Shown here: positions 49,141-57,280 of the stretch, one piece after another
How positions within the stretch are numbered: the first letter of the stretch is position 1
How the letters are laid out: every line of letters begins with the position of its first letter
NCBI GenBank assembly: GCA_963733915.1
Contig: CAVTEP010000006.1
Location: forward strand, 434,001-498,000
Length of the DNA: 64,000 nt
Direction of reading: 5' to 3'
Source: Sulfomarinibacter sp963733915
Lineage (GTDB): Bacteria > Acidobacteriota > Thermoanaerobaculia > Thermoanaerobaculales > Sulfomarinibacteraceae
The notes under the pieces: model-generated
The model's database searches: none
What the model was told of the DNA's origin: nothing
What the model saw: the letters and a program-made list of their open reading frames with translations, nothing else
Made by a program: the position numbers and the translations under genes

Positions 49141-49769
49141 CCGCGCCGCCCGTCGATCGCCTCACCGCTTCCTCGCTGGCCGAGGCGGCGTCCGCGCTGG
49201 CCGCCGCCGACCCCGATCTCGCCGCCGTCCTCGATCGTCTGGGCCTTCCCCCGCTCTGGGATCGCGAGCCCGGATTTCCGACTCTCGTCCACATCATCCT
49301 CGAGCAGCAGGTGTCGCTGGCCTCGGCGCGCTCCGCCTTCGCGCGGCTCCACGACACCCTGCCGTCGATCGACCCGGAGTCCTTCCTGAGCCTCGACGAC
49401 GCCGCCCTCAAAGGCATCGGCTTCAGCGGCCAGAAGGGCCGCTACTGCCGGATCGCCGCCCGCGCGCTGCTCGACGGGTCGTTGGATCTCGAGTCGCTGG
49501 CGGCCAAGTCCGACGATCAGGTGCGGATCGAGCTCACCCGGATCACCGGCATCGGTCCGTGGACCGCCGACGTCTACCTGCTGATGGTCCTGCTGCGACC
49601 GGACGTGTGGCCGACCGGGGATCTCGCCCTGGCGATCGCTGCGGAGGACCTCAAGGGCCTGGCCGCGCGGCCGTCGCCGGCCGAGCTCGCGGCGCTTGGC
49701 GAGAGCTGGCGCCCCTGGCGGTCGGTGGCGGCGCGGTGTTTGTGGCACCACTATCTGAACCCGCCGTGA
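49137..49769 (+). CDS. DNA-3-methyladenine glycosylase II family (HhH-GPD)
   Basis: The 210-residue product is an AlkA-type helix-hairpin-helix glycosylase. It has LVHIILEQQVSLASA, hairpin LTRITGIGPWTADVYLLMVL, and catalytic Asp in WPTGDLALAIA. It lacks the N-terminal domain of E. coli AlkA and resembles the shorter Mag1/AlkA2 forms. It excises alkylated purines to start base-excision repair. TTG start overlaps the putative stop of the YcaQ-family gene (TTGA). Its 3' end is overlapped by the convergent sugar dehydrogenase reading frame. Confidence 0.9.
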   Translation: MTAPPVDRLTASSLAEAASALAAADPDLAAVLDRLGLPPLWDREPGFPTLVHIILEQQVSLASARSAFARLHDTLPSIDPESFLSLDDAALKGIGFSGQKGRYCRIAARALLDGSLDLESLAAKSDDQVRIELTRITGIGPWTADVYLLMVLLRPDVWPTGDLALAIAAEDLKGLAARPSPAELAALGESWRPWRSVAARCLWHHYLNPP

Positions 49770-50984
49770 CCGACTTCGAAGGACGGACCCTCTCACCGGT
49801 CGACCGGCGGGACAAGGCCTCGATCGGACCCGAAAAACGATAGATCTCACCGGCCGCGTGGTCGACCAGGTACAGCTCGCCGTCCTCGTCCTCGCCGAAA
49901 GAGCTGATCCGGTGGGCGGTGTCCGCCCACTCGATCGCCTCCCACACGCTCTCCACCGGCGAGGCCAACCAGATCCGTCCCGAACAGAAATCTCCGAATA
50001 TGTAGGTTCCGTACAAACCCGCGATCCTGCCCCGGTAGCGGTACCCCCCGGTCACCGAGCATCCGAGACCGTGGTCGTAGACCAGCACGGGTGCGGTCAA
50101 TGGCTTGCCGTCACATGGATTGAAGTTCTGGACCAGGTCGCCTTCCATGCAGCTCCAGCCGTAGTTCTCGCCGCCCTGGTTCGGCCACGGCTGAAAATCG
50201 ATCTCCTCGCGATCGCCCTGTCCGACATCACCGATAAAGAGGTCGCCGGTGCGGCGGTCAAAGCTGAATCGCCACGGGTTGCGGAGCCCGTAGGCCCAGA
50301 TCTCTTTGCGCGCGACCGGGTCGTCGACAAACGGGTTGTCGTCCGGGATCGCATAGGGGCTGGCGCCATCCACATCGATCCGCAACATCTTGCCGAGAAC
50401 GCTGCCGAGGTTCTGCGCCCGGTTGTCGGGGTCGCGGGCGCCGCCGCCGTCGCCGGTCGCAATGTAGAGATAGCCATCCGGACCGAACTGGAGGTCGCCG
50501 CCGTTGTGGTTGGAGGCGGGCTGGGCGAAGTCGAGGATCGTCAGTCCGCTCGCTGGATCGGCCCGGTTCGGGTCGGCGGCCGACACCCGGTATCGCGCGA
50601 TCCGCGTCCGGTCGCCACCGCCGCCGGCGTCGTAGGTGTAGTTGACGAAGAAGTAGCCGTTGGACTGGTAATCCGGGTGAAAGACGAGGCCGAGCAGGCC
50701 CTGCTCGCTGCCCGAGCTCTCGACCGCCGACGAGATGTCGAGAAACGGGTCCTCGAGCACCGCCTCACCGTCGACGACGACGATGCGCCCCGCCTGCTCG
50801 ACGACAAAGAGCCGGTCCGAACCGTCGCCCGCATGACGCACCGCCACCGGACGCGCAAAGCCTTCGGCAAAGAGCTCGAGTGAAAGCCCGGCCGGTACGT
50901 CCCCCTCACCGGGCCGCAAAGTGTGAGCCACACGGTCAGCCACCCGATCCCGGTGGCGACACCGGCAGGGCGGTAGTGGTTCAT
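49651..50984 (-). CDS. PQQ-dependent sugar dehydrogenase, second tandem copy (one apparent frameshift)
   Basis: ATG 50984 overlaps the stop of the first copy (ATGA) and gives a signal peptide (VATGIGWLTVWLTLCG). A one-base shift in a GGGGG run near 50907 joins the mature part GDVPAGLSLELFAEG. The GSDH propeller shows the substrate/PQQ signatures NHNGGDLQFGPDGYLYIATGDGG, AYGLRNPWRFSFD, GDVGQGDREEIDF and GENYGWSCMEG. About 440 residues, periplasmic; oxidises aldose sugars with PQQ. The frame runs on past the propeller (FSGPIEALSRR...) and overlaps alkA by 119 bases, so the true end is uncertain. Confidence 0.8.
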
Positions 50985-52209
50985 CCTCCGACCGCAGCGC
51001 TCCACCGGCTCGGTGTCCGACGACTCGAAGCCGTCGGTGAAGATCGCGCTCGGGCTGAAAAACCGGTAGAGCTCGCCGTCGTCCCGGTCGACCAGGTACA
51101 GCTCGCCGTCGTCGTCCTCACCAAAGGATGACAGCCCGAAGCCTCTCGCCGTCCACTCCTCCACCGGCCAATCACCGCTGCCGGGCGCGGCCAGCCAGAT
51201 CCTCCCCGAGCAGTAATCGCCGAACACATAGAGCCCGTTCAACCCGCCGATGTTGCCGCGGTAGCGAAAACCGCCGGTGACCGAGCATCCCAGGCCGTGG
51301 TCGTAGACCAGCACGGGCGCGGTCAAGGGGTTGCCGTCACAGGGATTGAAGTTCTGGACCAGGTCGCCTTCCATGCAGCTCCAGCCATAGTTCTCGCCGC
51401 CCTGGCTCGAACGGGGCTGGAAATCGATCTCCTCGCGGGATCCCTGGCCGACGTCACCGATGAACAGATCGCCGCTCGCGCGGTCGAAGCTGAAGCGCCA
51501 CGGGTTGCGCAGGCCATAGGCCCAGATCTCGTCGAGTGCGGTCGCGTCATCGACGAAGGGATTGTCTACTGGAATCGAGTAGGGGCTGCCCGAGTCCACG
51601 TCGATGCGCAGGAGCTTGCCGAGCAGGGTATCGAGGCTCTGACCGTGGTTGTTCGGGTCATAGGCGCTGCCGCCGTCGCCGGCGGCGATGTAGAGATAGC
51701 CGTCCGGCCCGAAGTGCAGGTCACCTCCGTTGTGGTTGGCGAAGTCCTGGTTGAACTGGAGGACGATCGTCTCACTCGAAGCGTCGGCCAGGTTCGGGTC
51801 GACGGGTGACACCTCGAACCTCGAAACACGGGTCACGTCCGGATTCACCCCCGCCGGATCGTGGGTGTAGTTGACGTAGAAGTAACCGTTGGTCGAATAG
51901 TCCGGGTGAAATGCCAGCCCGAGCAGGCCCTGCTCGTTGCCCGTGCTCGTCGACCCGGTCGGTGATGTCGAGGAAGGTGCCCCCACCGACGATCCTGATC
52001 AGCCCCGCCTGCTCGATGACGAAGAGCCGGCCCGATCCGTCGCCGGCGCCGGTCACCGCGACCGGATTGAGGTAACCGTCCTCGACGAGCTCCAGGGTCA
52101 GATCGGTCGGCGGCCCGACCGCGCCGGCCGGCGCGACAACCAGAAACAGTGCCGCGGCAGCGACAGCCGCAACGGCACTCAAAAAACGACCGTACCGGGT
52201 CCTATTCAT
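50981..52209 (-). CDS. PQQ-dependent sugar dehydrogenase, first tandem copy (two apparent frameshifts)
   Basis: ATG 52209 starts a signal peptide (FLSAVAAVAAAALFLVVAPAGA), then ELVEDGYLNPVAVTGAGDGSGRL. A shift near 51955 joins GNEQGLLGLAFHPDYSTNG. The propeller has NHNGGDLHFGPDGYLYIAAGD, YGLRNPWRFSFDRA and GDVGQGSREEIDF. A final shift near 51000 yields the tail FTDGFESSDTEPWSAAVGG before TGA 50981-50983. The DGFES..W tail resembles C-terminal tags common on secreted proteins of Thermoanaerobaculia-like bacteria. The two copies are nearly identical over long stretches, suggesting recent tandem duplication. Confidence 0.8.
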
Positions 52210-52314
52210 CTGCTCACCTCCGTCTCATGGTTCAAGGAGATCCTGGTCGCAGATATTTCTGGACGGTGTGACGCACCTCACCGGCCGCCGTCCCTGCTAG
52301 ACTCCGGTCACCCG

Positions 52315-53127
<813 letters not shown>

Positions 53128-53542
53128 GGTCCGTCTCCGGGCGGCTGTTTCGGATTTCGAATGTACCGCCCGCCCTATTTGGAATCGCAGGTCACGTAGA
53201 TGACGCAGATAAACGACGCAGCCCACAACGGAGGCGCCGGACCGAGGAGGGATTTTTGTGGTGCAGACGTCTCGCCTGCACATTGATGATCATTCCGGAC
53301 CCTGGGCCGACGGGTTCACCTCAACCCATCAACCGCCCATCCCTCCTCATTCGTTGTATGATTGAGCAGAAGGCTCTCGAAACATCACAGCGCAGAGACG
53401 CGGCGTCGTTTCAGAATCGATGTGGATTCCTCACGCCACGAGAGCCTAACGCATTATGGTTCAGTAGGTTGCGTAGGCAATCATAGAGCGGTAGCTGATG
53501 CCTCCCAATCGGAACCCCTCCCCGGCTGCAAACACTTGACAA
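53128..53542. other. Gap upstream of the integron relic, with possible attC-like hairpin
   Basis: No coding sequence is supported here. At 53445-53479, GCCTAACGCA faces TGCGTAGGC across 16 bases, with one unpaired A in the left arm. This looks like a small decayed attC or attI-type structure, as GCCTAAC is the outer box of the sites downstream. GCAGACGTCTCGCCTGC (53263-53279) is a second small palindrome. Confidence 0.35.
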
Positions 53543-53827
53543 ATGGTCAGTGCCTGTTTACGCTTCCTTTACACCCCCATGGGCGACGTCAAACCGTTCC
53601 CCACGCCCGCGTCCCGTCGCCCCCGGCGCCTGATGGACCGGATGCGTTCCGAGCTCCGCGTCCGCCACAGCTTTGCCACCCACCTGCTGATGGCCGGCCA
53701 CGACATCAGGACAATCCAGGAATTGCTCGGCCACAAGGATGTTAAGACGACGATGATCTACACCCACATTCTAGACACCTCGGCCGGCCGGGGCGTCACC
53801 AGCCCAGCCGACACCCTCAGAACCTGA
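53543..53827 (+). pseudogene. 3' fragment of an integron integrase (IntI)
   Basis: The last about 60 codons read VRHSFATHLLMAGHDIRT, IQELLGHKDVKTTMIYTH, then ILDTSAGRGVTSPAD. This matches the C-terminus of integron tyrosine recombinases, including the terminal G-GRGV-SP-D signature and the nucleophile Tyr in IYTH. Box II Arg and the LLGH His remain, but the HxxR His is replaced and the N-terminal two thirds, with the first catalytic Arg and the IntI-specific patch, are missing. The 5' part of this frame has no homology. It is non-functional. It points the same way as the cassettes that follow. Confidence 0.82.
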
Positions 53828-53833
53828 CCATGA

Positions 53834-53862
53834 GCACGCTAACATCCGTCGTGTTAGCGTGC
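53834..53862. repeat. Perfect 11-bp hairpin after the integrase relic
   Basis: GCACGCTAACA (53834-53844) pairs with TGTTAGCGTGC (53852-53862) around TCCGTCG. It contains GCTAAC/GTTAGC boxes like those bounding attC sites, seven bases after the relic's stop. The next 180 bases (to 54042) hold only a doubtful short frame from 53932 that runs into the attC site. Confidence 0.5.
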
Positions 53863-54042
53863 GATTCAAGCACGATAACAATCCTTCCAACCGCGCCCGC
53901 TTTGAGTTGTATTATCCTGGAATCAGGAGACATGCGACGAGAGATCTCACTCGACCAGGATCCTGTTAGCACGCTCGCGGAGCACGTTTCCATCCAATTC
54001 TTTAGTATCGCTAACAGTAGTTGGCGCGGCGCTGCGCGCCGC

Positions 54043-54221
54043 GCCAACGCGCCGGGAGTTGACGAACGCCTGTGTCCGGCGCACAGCGCCGGCCAACAGA
54101 TCGTTCGAAGGGAATCCTCGCTACGCTCGGACTCCGCTTCGCTCCGCCCTCGGCATGAAAGATGCCCGCTTCGCGGCATCTTTCACTGCCAGGGTTCCCC
54201 TCAACTCCCGGCGCGTTAGGC
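54043..54221. repeat. attC site 1, long type (179 bp)
   Basis: The left arm GCCAACGCGCCGGGAGTTGA and right arm TCAACTCCCGGCGCGTTAGGC pair with one extrahelical base, a feature of attC folding. The long interior includes GAATCCTCGCTACGCTCGG and is nearly repeated in the site at 57079-57259. A TTGGCGCGGCGC hairpin immediately precedes both. Confidence 0.75.
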
Positions 54222-54238
54222 AATTGGGGAAAAGGCCG

Positions 54239-54547
54239 ATGCGTTTGCCAATAGTGGGTTCCATTCTGGTTGTCCTGGCGGCAGGGATGATGTCTTGCGG
54301 AGACGAACATCTACGGGGCCGCACAACCCCATCTCCAGACAATGGTACGTACCTGTCCTTCGATCTCGAGGAATTGCCTCAGTGTAATCCCCTGATCGTC
54401 GATGATCGCGAGTGGCCACCGCCATATGATGAGGCTAGGTCTATTGAACCTGGCCAACACCTGGTCAGATGCGGCGAAGACGATACTGGAATTGGATTCA
54501 CCGTCCCCGCAGGGGTCGTCTTTGTATTCGATTACTGGGGGCCGTAG
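54239..54547 (+). CDS. Cassette-encoded putative lipoprotein
   Basis: The 102-residue product begins with a lipoprotein signal (MRLPIVGSILVVLAAGMMSC, Cys20 lipid site). The mature part is short and acidic (NGTYLSFDLEELPQCNPLIVDD, then VRCGEDDTGIGFTVPAG). Family unknown. ATG 54239 lies 18 bases after the first attC and follows GGGGAAAAGG. The gene and the attC at 54602-54670 form one cassette. Base composition is less GC-rich than the flanking chromosome. Confidence 0.65.
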   Translation: MRLPIVGSILVVLAAGMMSCGDEHLRGRTTPSPDNGTYLSFDLEELPQCNPLIVDDREWPPPYDEARSIEPGQHLVRCGEDDTGIGFTVPAGVVFVFDYWGP

Positions 54548-54601
54548 GTCAGTTCCTGAAATGAAAGGGACCTAGACGGACAAAATGAGTGACACTAATT
54601 G

Positions 54602-54670
54602 GCCTAACACCTCATTCCAGCGGGCCCTCACCCGCGGCGGGTGCGGGCCGCTGAACTCGGACCGTTAGGC
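54602..54670. repeat. attC site 2, short type (69 bp)
   Basis: R'' box GCCTAAC (54602-54608) and R' box GTTAGGC (54664-54670). Inner arms CATTCCAGCGGGCC and GGGCCGCTGAACTC pair with an extrahelical C, as in functional attC sites. Confidence 0.85.
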
Positions 54671-54687
54671 AGAAAAAGAGAAAAGAA

Positions 54688-55095
54688 ATGCCGTTTCCGG
54701 TAGAAGAGAAATACATCGAAATTGCGGAAGCCGAGCTTAGGATGAAAATGCCGACGGCCTATCGGGAAAAGCTGATGCGGGAGAACGGAGGCTATATTGA
54801 AACCCCACCTGACGGATGGGAACTTTACCCCGTCAAAGATATATCGTCGAAGAAACGACTGAAACGCACTTTCAACGACATTGTGTACGAAACGAATTAC
54901 TCAAGAGGATGGCGGGGGTTCCCGCCAGAGGCGGTGGCAATCGGGGACAACATGGGTGGCGACAAGCTCATACTTCTACCCAACCCCGATAAGCCGAGGG
55001 AGGCCCAGCCAACGCTGTTCTGGTGGGATCACGAGACAGCCAGAATTCACACGATCTCGAAAGACCTTGATGAACTCTTCAAAGATAAGGCGTGA
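54688..55095 (+). CDS. SUKH (SMI1/KNR4) family protein
   Basis: The 135-residue product fits the SMI1/KNR4 fold: an initial helix IAEAELRMKMPTAYREKLMRENGG, FPPEAVAIGDNMGGDKLILLPNPDK and a Phe-Trp-Trp-Asp strand LFWWDHETARIHTISKDLDEL. SUKH proteins are mainly immunity proteins against polymorphic toxin nucleases. No toxin is adjacent, so in this cassette it would be an orphan immunity gene. It starts 17 bases after attC 2 and ends 24 bases before attC 3. Moderately AT-rich, unlike chromosomal neighbours, consistent with transfer. Confidence 0.85.
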   Translation: MPFPVEEKYIEIAEAELRMKMPTAYREKLMRENGGYIETPPDGWELYPVKDISSKKRLKRTFNDIVYETNYSRGWRGFPPEAVAIGDNMGGDKLILLPNPDKPREAQPTLFWWDHETARIHTISKDLDELFKDKA

Positions 55096-55119
55096 GTTCA
55101 AGTTTGAAGTGCAACACGC

Positions 55120-55194
55120 GCCTAACAACTCATTCCAGCGGACCCGAGTCCGCGGCGGCCGCGGCCTCGGTCCGCTGAATTCGAAACGTTAGGA
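55120..55194. repeat. attC site 3, short type (75 bp)
   Basis: Boxes GCCTAAC (55120-55126) and GTTAGGA (55188-55194). TTCCAGCGGACC pairs with GGTCCGCTGAA, leaving one extrahelical C. The loop contains GCGGCGGCCGCGG. Confidence 0.85.
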
Positions 55195-55213
55195 TTCCTG
55201 TGGGGAAGCTCCA

Positions 55214-55876
55214 ATGATGAGTACTGTCGACTTCAGGAAGCAGCTTTCTAAGCAACTGGGATTCATCAAGAACTCGTGCGAGCTGTATGACCGTGGGGAT
55301 TATGAAGAAGCAATCAGGATCGCCGTCTCTATTCGAATCTTGATCCACGAAACCAGTACACAAACCCCCCTATTGAAACACCTCGAAGCGCTTGACATCT
55401 CGCTACTGAGTTCCGAACCACGCCGACCCAGCAATTCAGAGCCATTTGAAGACGGGATCCAACGCCTCGAGATCTCGTTTGGAATTGCGCCGATTTCCTT
55501 TGGTCGCAAGCAGGTTTCCGTTGAACCTGAGCTCGAGAATTCTCGGCACCGAGAGCCACTCCCCGTGTCCGAGTGGTGGAATCAAACGGTGTTTGTGGTC
55601 CCGCCGGCAAATCTCGAGATCTCACGGCGCTCACTCGTATTGGCCGCGGCAAACAAAGATGGCGGTGCGCACGTCGACTCGAGACTCGCACCCGACTATC
55701 AGCGTGTAATAGAAGCCCTACGGTTTGATGCAGCGATAGTCACGCGCAACGATCGAGAAGAGAAGGTATTGGCGGATTTCCACTTGGTTGGACTGCGGCA
55801 ATTGGGGTATGAAATCCTCAACAGTCCAGAGCTGACAGGTTTGGCGGAACCTAAAAATGGGCAATCACGCTCCTAA
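55214..55876 (+). CDS. Cassette-encoded hypothetical protein
   Basis: I do not recognise this 220-residue protein. The N-terminal 50 residues form a helical segment (FRKQLSKQLGFIKNSCELYDRGDYEEAIRIAVSIRILIH) like those of DUF-type proteins found in mobile regions. The middle half carries WWNQTVFVVPPANLEISRRSLVLAAANKDGGAHVD, the C-terminal part a helix VIEALRFDAAIV. No signal peptide. ATG 55214 (MM start), about 20 bases from attC 3. The end overlaps attC 4 by six bases, typical of cassette genes. Confidence 0.7.
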   Translation: MMSTVDFRKQLSKQLGFIKNSCELYDRGDYEEAIRIAVSIRILIHETSTQTPLLKHLEALDISLLSSEPRRPSNSEPFEDGIQRLEISFGIAPISFGRKQVSVEPELENSRHREPLPVSEWWNQTVFVVPPANLEISRRSLVLAAANKDGGAHVDSRLAPDYQRVIEALRFDAAIVTRNDREEKVLADFHLVGLRQLGYEILNSPELTGLAEPKNGQSRS

Positions 55877-55932
55877 CAAATCGTTCCACGGGACCCCAAC
55901 CCGCGCGTTGCGCGGCTCGGGTCCCGTTAGGC
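55871..55932. repeat. attC site 4, short type (62 bp)
   Basis: Boxes TCCTAAC (55871-55877) and GTTAGGC (55926-55932) enclose GGGACCCC/GGGTCCC arms and GCGCGTTGCGCG. The stop TAA of the upstream gene lies inside the first box. Shorter inner arm than the other sites. Confidence 0.78.
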
Positions 55933-55935
55933 CCG

Positions 55936-55972
55936 TTGACAATTCCTGTGGATGGTATGACAATTAGTCATA
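55936..55972 (+). promoter_or_regulatory. Promoter and operator of the RHH-MazF module
   Basis: TTGACA (55936-55941) with a 17-base spacer to GACAAT (55959-55964) gives a plausible -35/-10. The perfect inverted repeat TATGAC-AATTA-GTCATA (55956-55972) covers the -10 and is a likely operator for the ribbon-helix-helix antitoxin. The promoter lies inside the cassette, just after attC 4, with GGAGG before the start codon. Confidence 0.7.
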
Positions 55973-55985
55973 CCGGAGGTGATCT

Positions 55986-56228
55986 GTGGCAAGCGCAAAG
56001 ATTGCAGTCAGTTTGAACAAAGAGACGGTTGATCGGCTCGATCGCCTGGTCAATGAGGGCGTGTATCCGAGTCGGAGCCGCGCGGTCCAGGAGGCTTTGG
56101 AGGAGAGGCTCTCCAGGTTATCGCGTGATCGGCTCGCACGGGAGTGCGCGAAGCTCGATCCAGAGTTTGAATCTGCTTTGGCCGAGGAAGGAATGAGTTC
56201 GGAGGTTGATCAGTGGCCAGAGTACTGA
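55986..56228 (+). CDS. Ribbon-helix-helix antitoxin (CopG/MazE-like)
   Basis: The 80-residue product starts with GTG and GGAGG upstream. The N-terminal KIAVSLNKETVDRLDRLVNEGVYPSRSRAVQEALEE segment is a CopG/RHH DNA-binding fold; the C-terminal acidic tail (KLDPEFESALAEEGM...) should cap the toxin. It represses its own promoter at the TATGAC palindrome. It overlaps the mazF start by 16 bases. Confidence 0.9.
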   Translation: MASAKIAVSLNKETVDRLDRLVNEGVYPSRSRAVQEALEERLSRLSRDRLARECAKLDPEFESALAEEGMSSEVDQWPEY

Positions 56229-56551
56229 GAGGCGAAATTTACTGGGCCGATCTCAACCCGGCAAAAGGCCGGGAACAGGCGGGTCGGCGGCCAGTTCTCG
56301 TCATCAGCCACGATGTGTTCAACGAACGATCGGGGACTGTTATCGCTATGGCAATCACCAGTCAACCTCAACGAGCCGGGTTTCCACTCAACCTTGAGAT
56401 CACGGGAGCGGGACTGCCCAAACGTTCATGGCTCAAAATCAGCCAGATTCGAACGTTGTCTGTGCTCCGCCTCGGCAAACGAATTGCGGTGTTGTCGCCC
56501 GAATTGTTGAACGAAGCCATCGATGGTCTCAATGAAATCGTGGCAGCCTAA
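56213..56551 (+). CDS. MazF/PemK family toxin
   Basis: The 112-residue product is a MazF-type endoribonuclease that cleaves mRNA at short sequence sites. Family motifs: LRGEIYWADLNPAKG with GREQAGRRPVLVIS, SGTVIAMAITSQ with catalytic Thr/Ser region, and KISQIRTLSVLRLGKR. Overlaps the antitoxin gene by 16 bases; GTG start at 56213 is set by that overlap. Together they fill one attC-bounded cassette, and would stabilise the array. Its stop lies within attC 5. Confidence 0.93.
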   Translation: MARVLRGEIYWADLNPAKGREQAGRRPVLVISHDVFNERSGTVIAMAITSQPQRAGFPLNLEITGAGLPKRSWLKISQIRTLSVLRLGKRIAVLSPELLNEAIDGLNEIVAA

Positions 56552-56620
56552 CACCTCATTCCAGCGGACCCGGGTCCGCGGCGGCCGCGGACCCAGTCCG
56601 CTGAACTCGGACCGTTAGGC
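56546..56620. repeat. attC site 5, short type (75 bp)
   Basis: Boxes GCCTAAC (56546-56552) and GTTAGGC (56614-56620). TTCCAGCGGACC faces GTCCGCTGAAC, with the extrahelical C. The first box supplies the TAA stop of mazF. Confidence 0.85.
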
Positions 56621-56626
56621 AAGCAG

Positions 56627-56962
56627 GTGAGTGAATTGGGTTTCGAAGTGTCACGTCTGATCGCATGGCCGGCGGCAATCATCATCGCGGTCACGGTCCT
56701 TGTGAACGAAATGTTGCCCTTCGCGCTCGGCACGGGTGAGCAAGCCGTCGTCGACTGGTCGTTTTTCTACGTGACGTTCAGGTTCATTCTGTTGCCACTT
56801 GCTTGTGTAGTGCATGTGCTCGCGAACATTGGCTTCCTCGTCTTCGACCGTCGCTCGTCAATCGGCCAACGCGTGGTTCGGTTCGGTTCCGTGGCTGTCT
56901 CGAGCGCCTTCTTGGTGATCTCTCATTTCTACCCGCTGCCCCTTTTCAAGGGCCTACTGTGA
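56627..56962 (+). CDS. Cassette-encoded small membrane protein
   Basis: The 111-residue product has three or four hydrophobic helices (about 10-28, 48-74 and 87-110) and no recognised motif. GTG start 56627 lies just six bases after attC 5, with GCAGGTGA upstream. Stop TGA at 56962. Function unknown. Typical short hydrophobic cassette gene. Confidence 0.65.
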   Translation: MSELGFEVSRLIAWPAAIIIAVTVLVNEMLPFALGTGEQAVVDWSFFYVTFRFILLPLACVVHVLANIGFLVFDRRSSIGQRVVRFGSVAVSSAFLVISHFYPLPLFKGLL

Positions 56963-56987
56963 TGAACGGTGTGTACAAGGCTGTTTT

Positions 56988-57062
56988 GGCTAACACCTCC
57001 TTCCAGCGGGCCCAAGTCCGCGCCTTGCGCGGCCTCGGTCCGCTGAACTCGGACCGTTGGCG
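56988..57062. repeat. attC site 6, short type (75 bp)
   Basis: Boxes GGCTAAC (56988-56994) and GTTGGCG (57056-57062). TTCCAGCGGGCC pairs with GTCCGCTGAA leaving one extrahelical base. Its right box merges with the hairpin leading to attC 7, so no cassette lies between the two sites. Confidence 0.78.
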
Positions 57063-57078
57063 CGGCGCTGCGCGCCGC

Positions 57079-57259
57079 GCCAACGACACCGGGAGTTGTC
57101 GCACGCCCTGTGTCCGGCGCGCAGCGCCGGCCAACAGGTCGTTCGAAGGGAATCCTCGCTACGCTCGGACTCCGCTTCGCTCCGCCCTGGCACGAAAGAT
57201 GCTCGCTTCGCGGCATCTTTCACTGCCAGGGTTCCCCTCGACTCCCGGTGTCGTTAGGC
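57079..57259. repeat. attC site 7, long type (181 bp)
   Basis: The left arm GCCAACGACACCGGGAGT and the right arm CTCCCGGTGTCGTTAGGC (57242-57259) pair with one extrahelical T. The interior shares long blocks with attC 1 (54043-54221). It is preceded by the TTGGCGCGGCGC hairpin, which lies between it and attC 6. Confidence 0.75.
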
Positions 57260-57280
57260 AACGGAACGGTTTTGGATTCA

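Noticed and set aside
51937..52314. N-terminal extension of the Kv channel
   Set aside because: The extension is antisense to the sugar dehydrogenase start and adds nothing channel-like; ATG 52315 fits the family.
53830..54219. Possible 129-codon cassette gene after the integrase relic
   Set aside because: Its last half is translation of the attC 1 site, and the first half shows no family. Only a short frame from 53932 might be real, not enough to report as a gene.
56929..57257. Several open frames in both directions across attC sites 6 and 7
   Set aside because: They are translations of palindromic attC sequence, and similar frames occur at attC 1 for the same reason.
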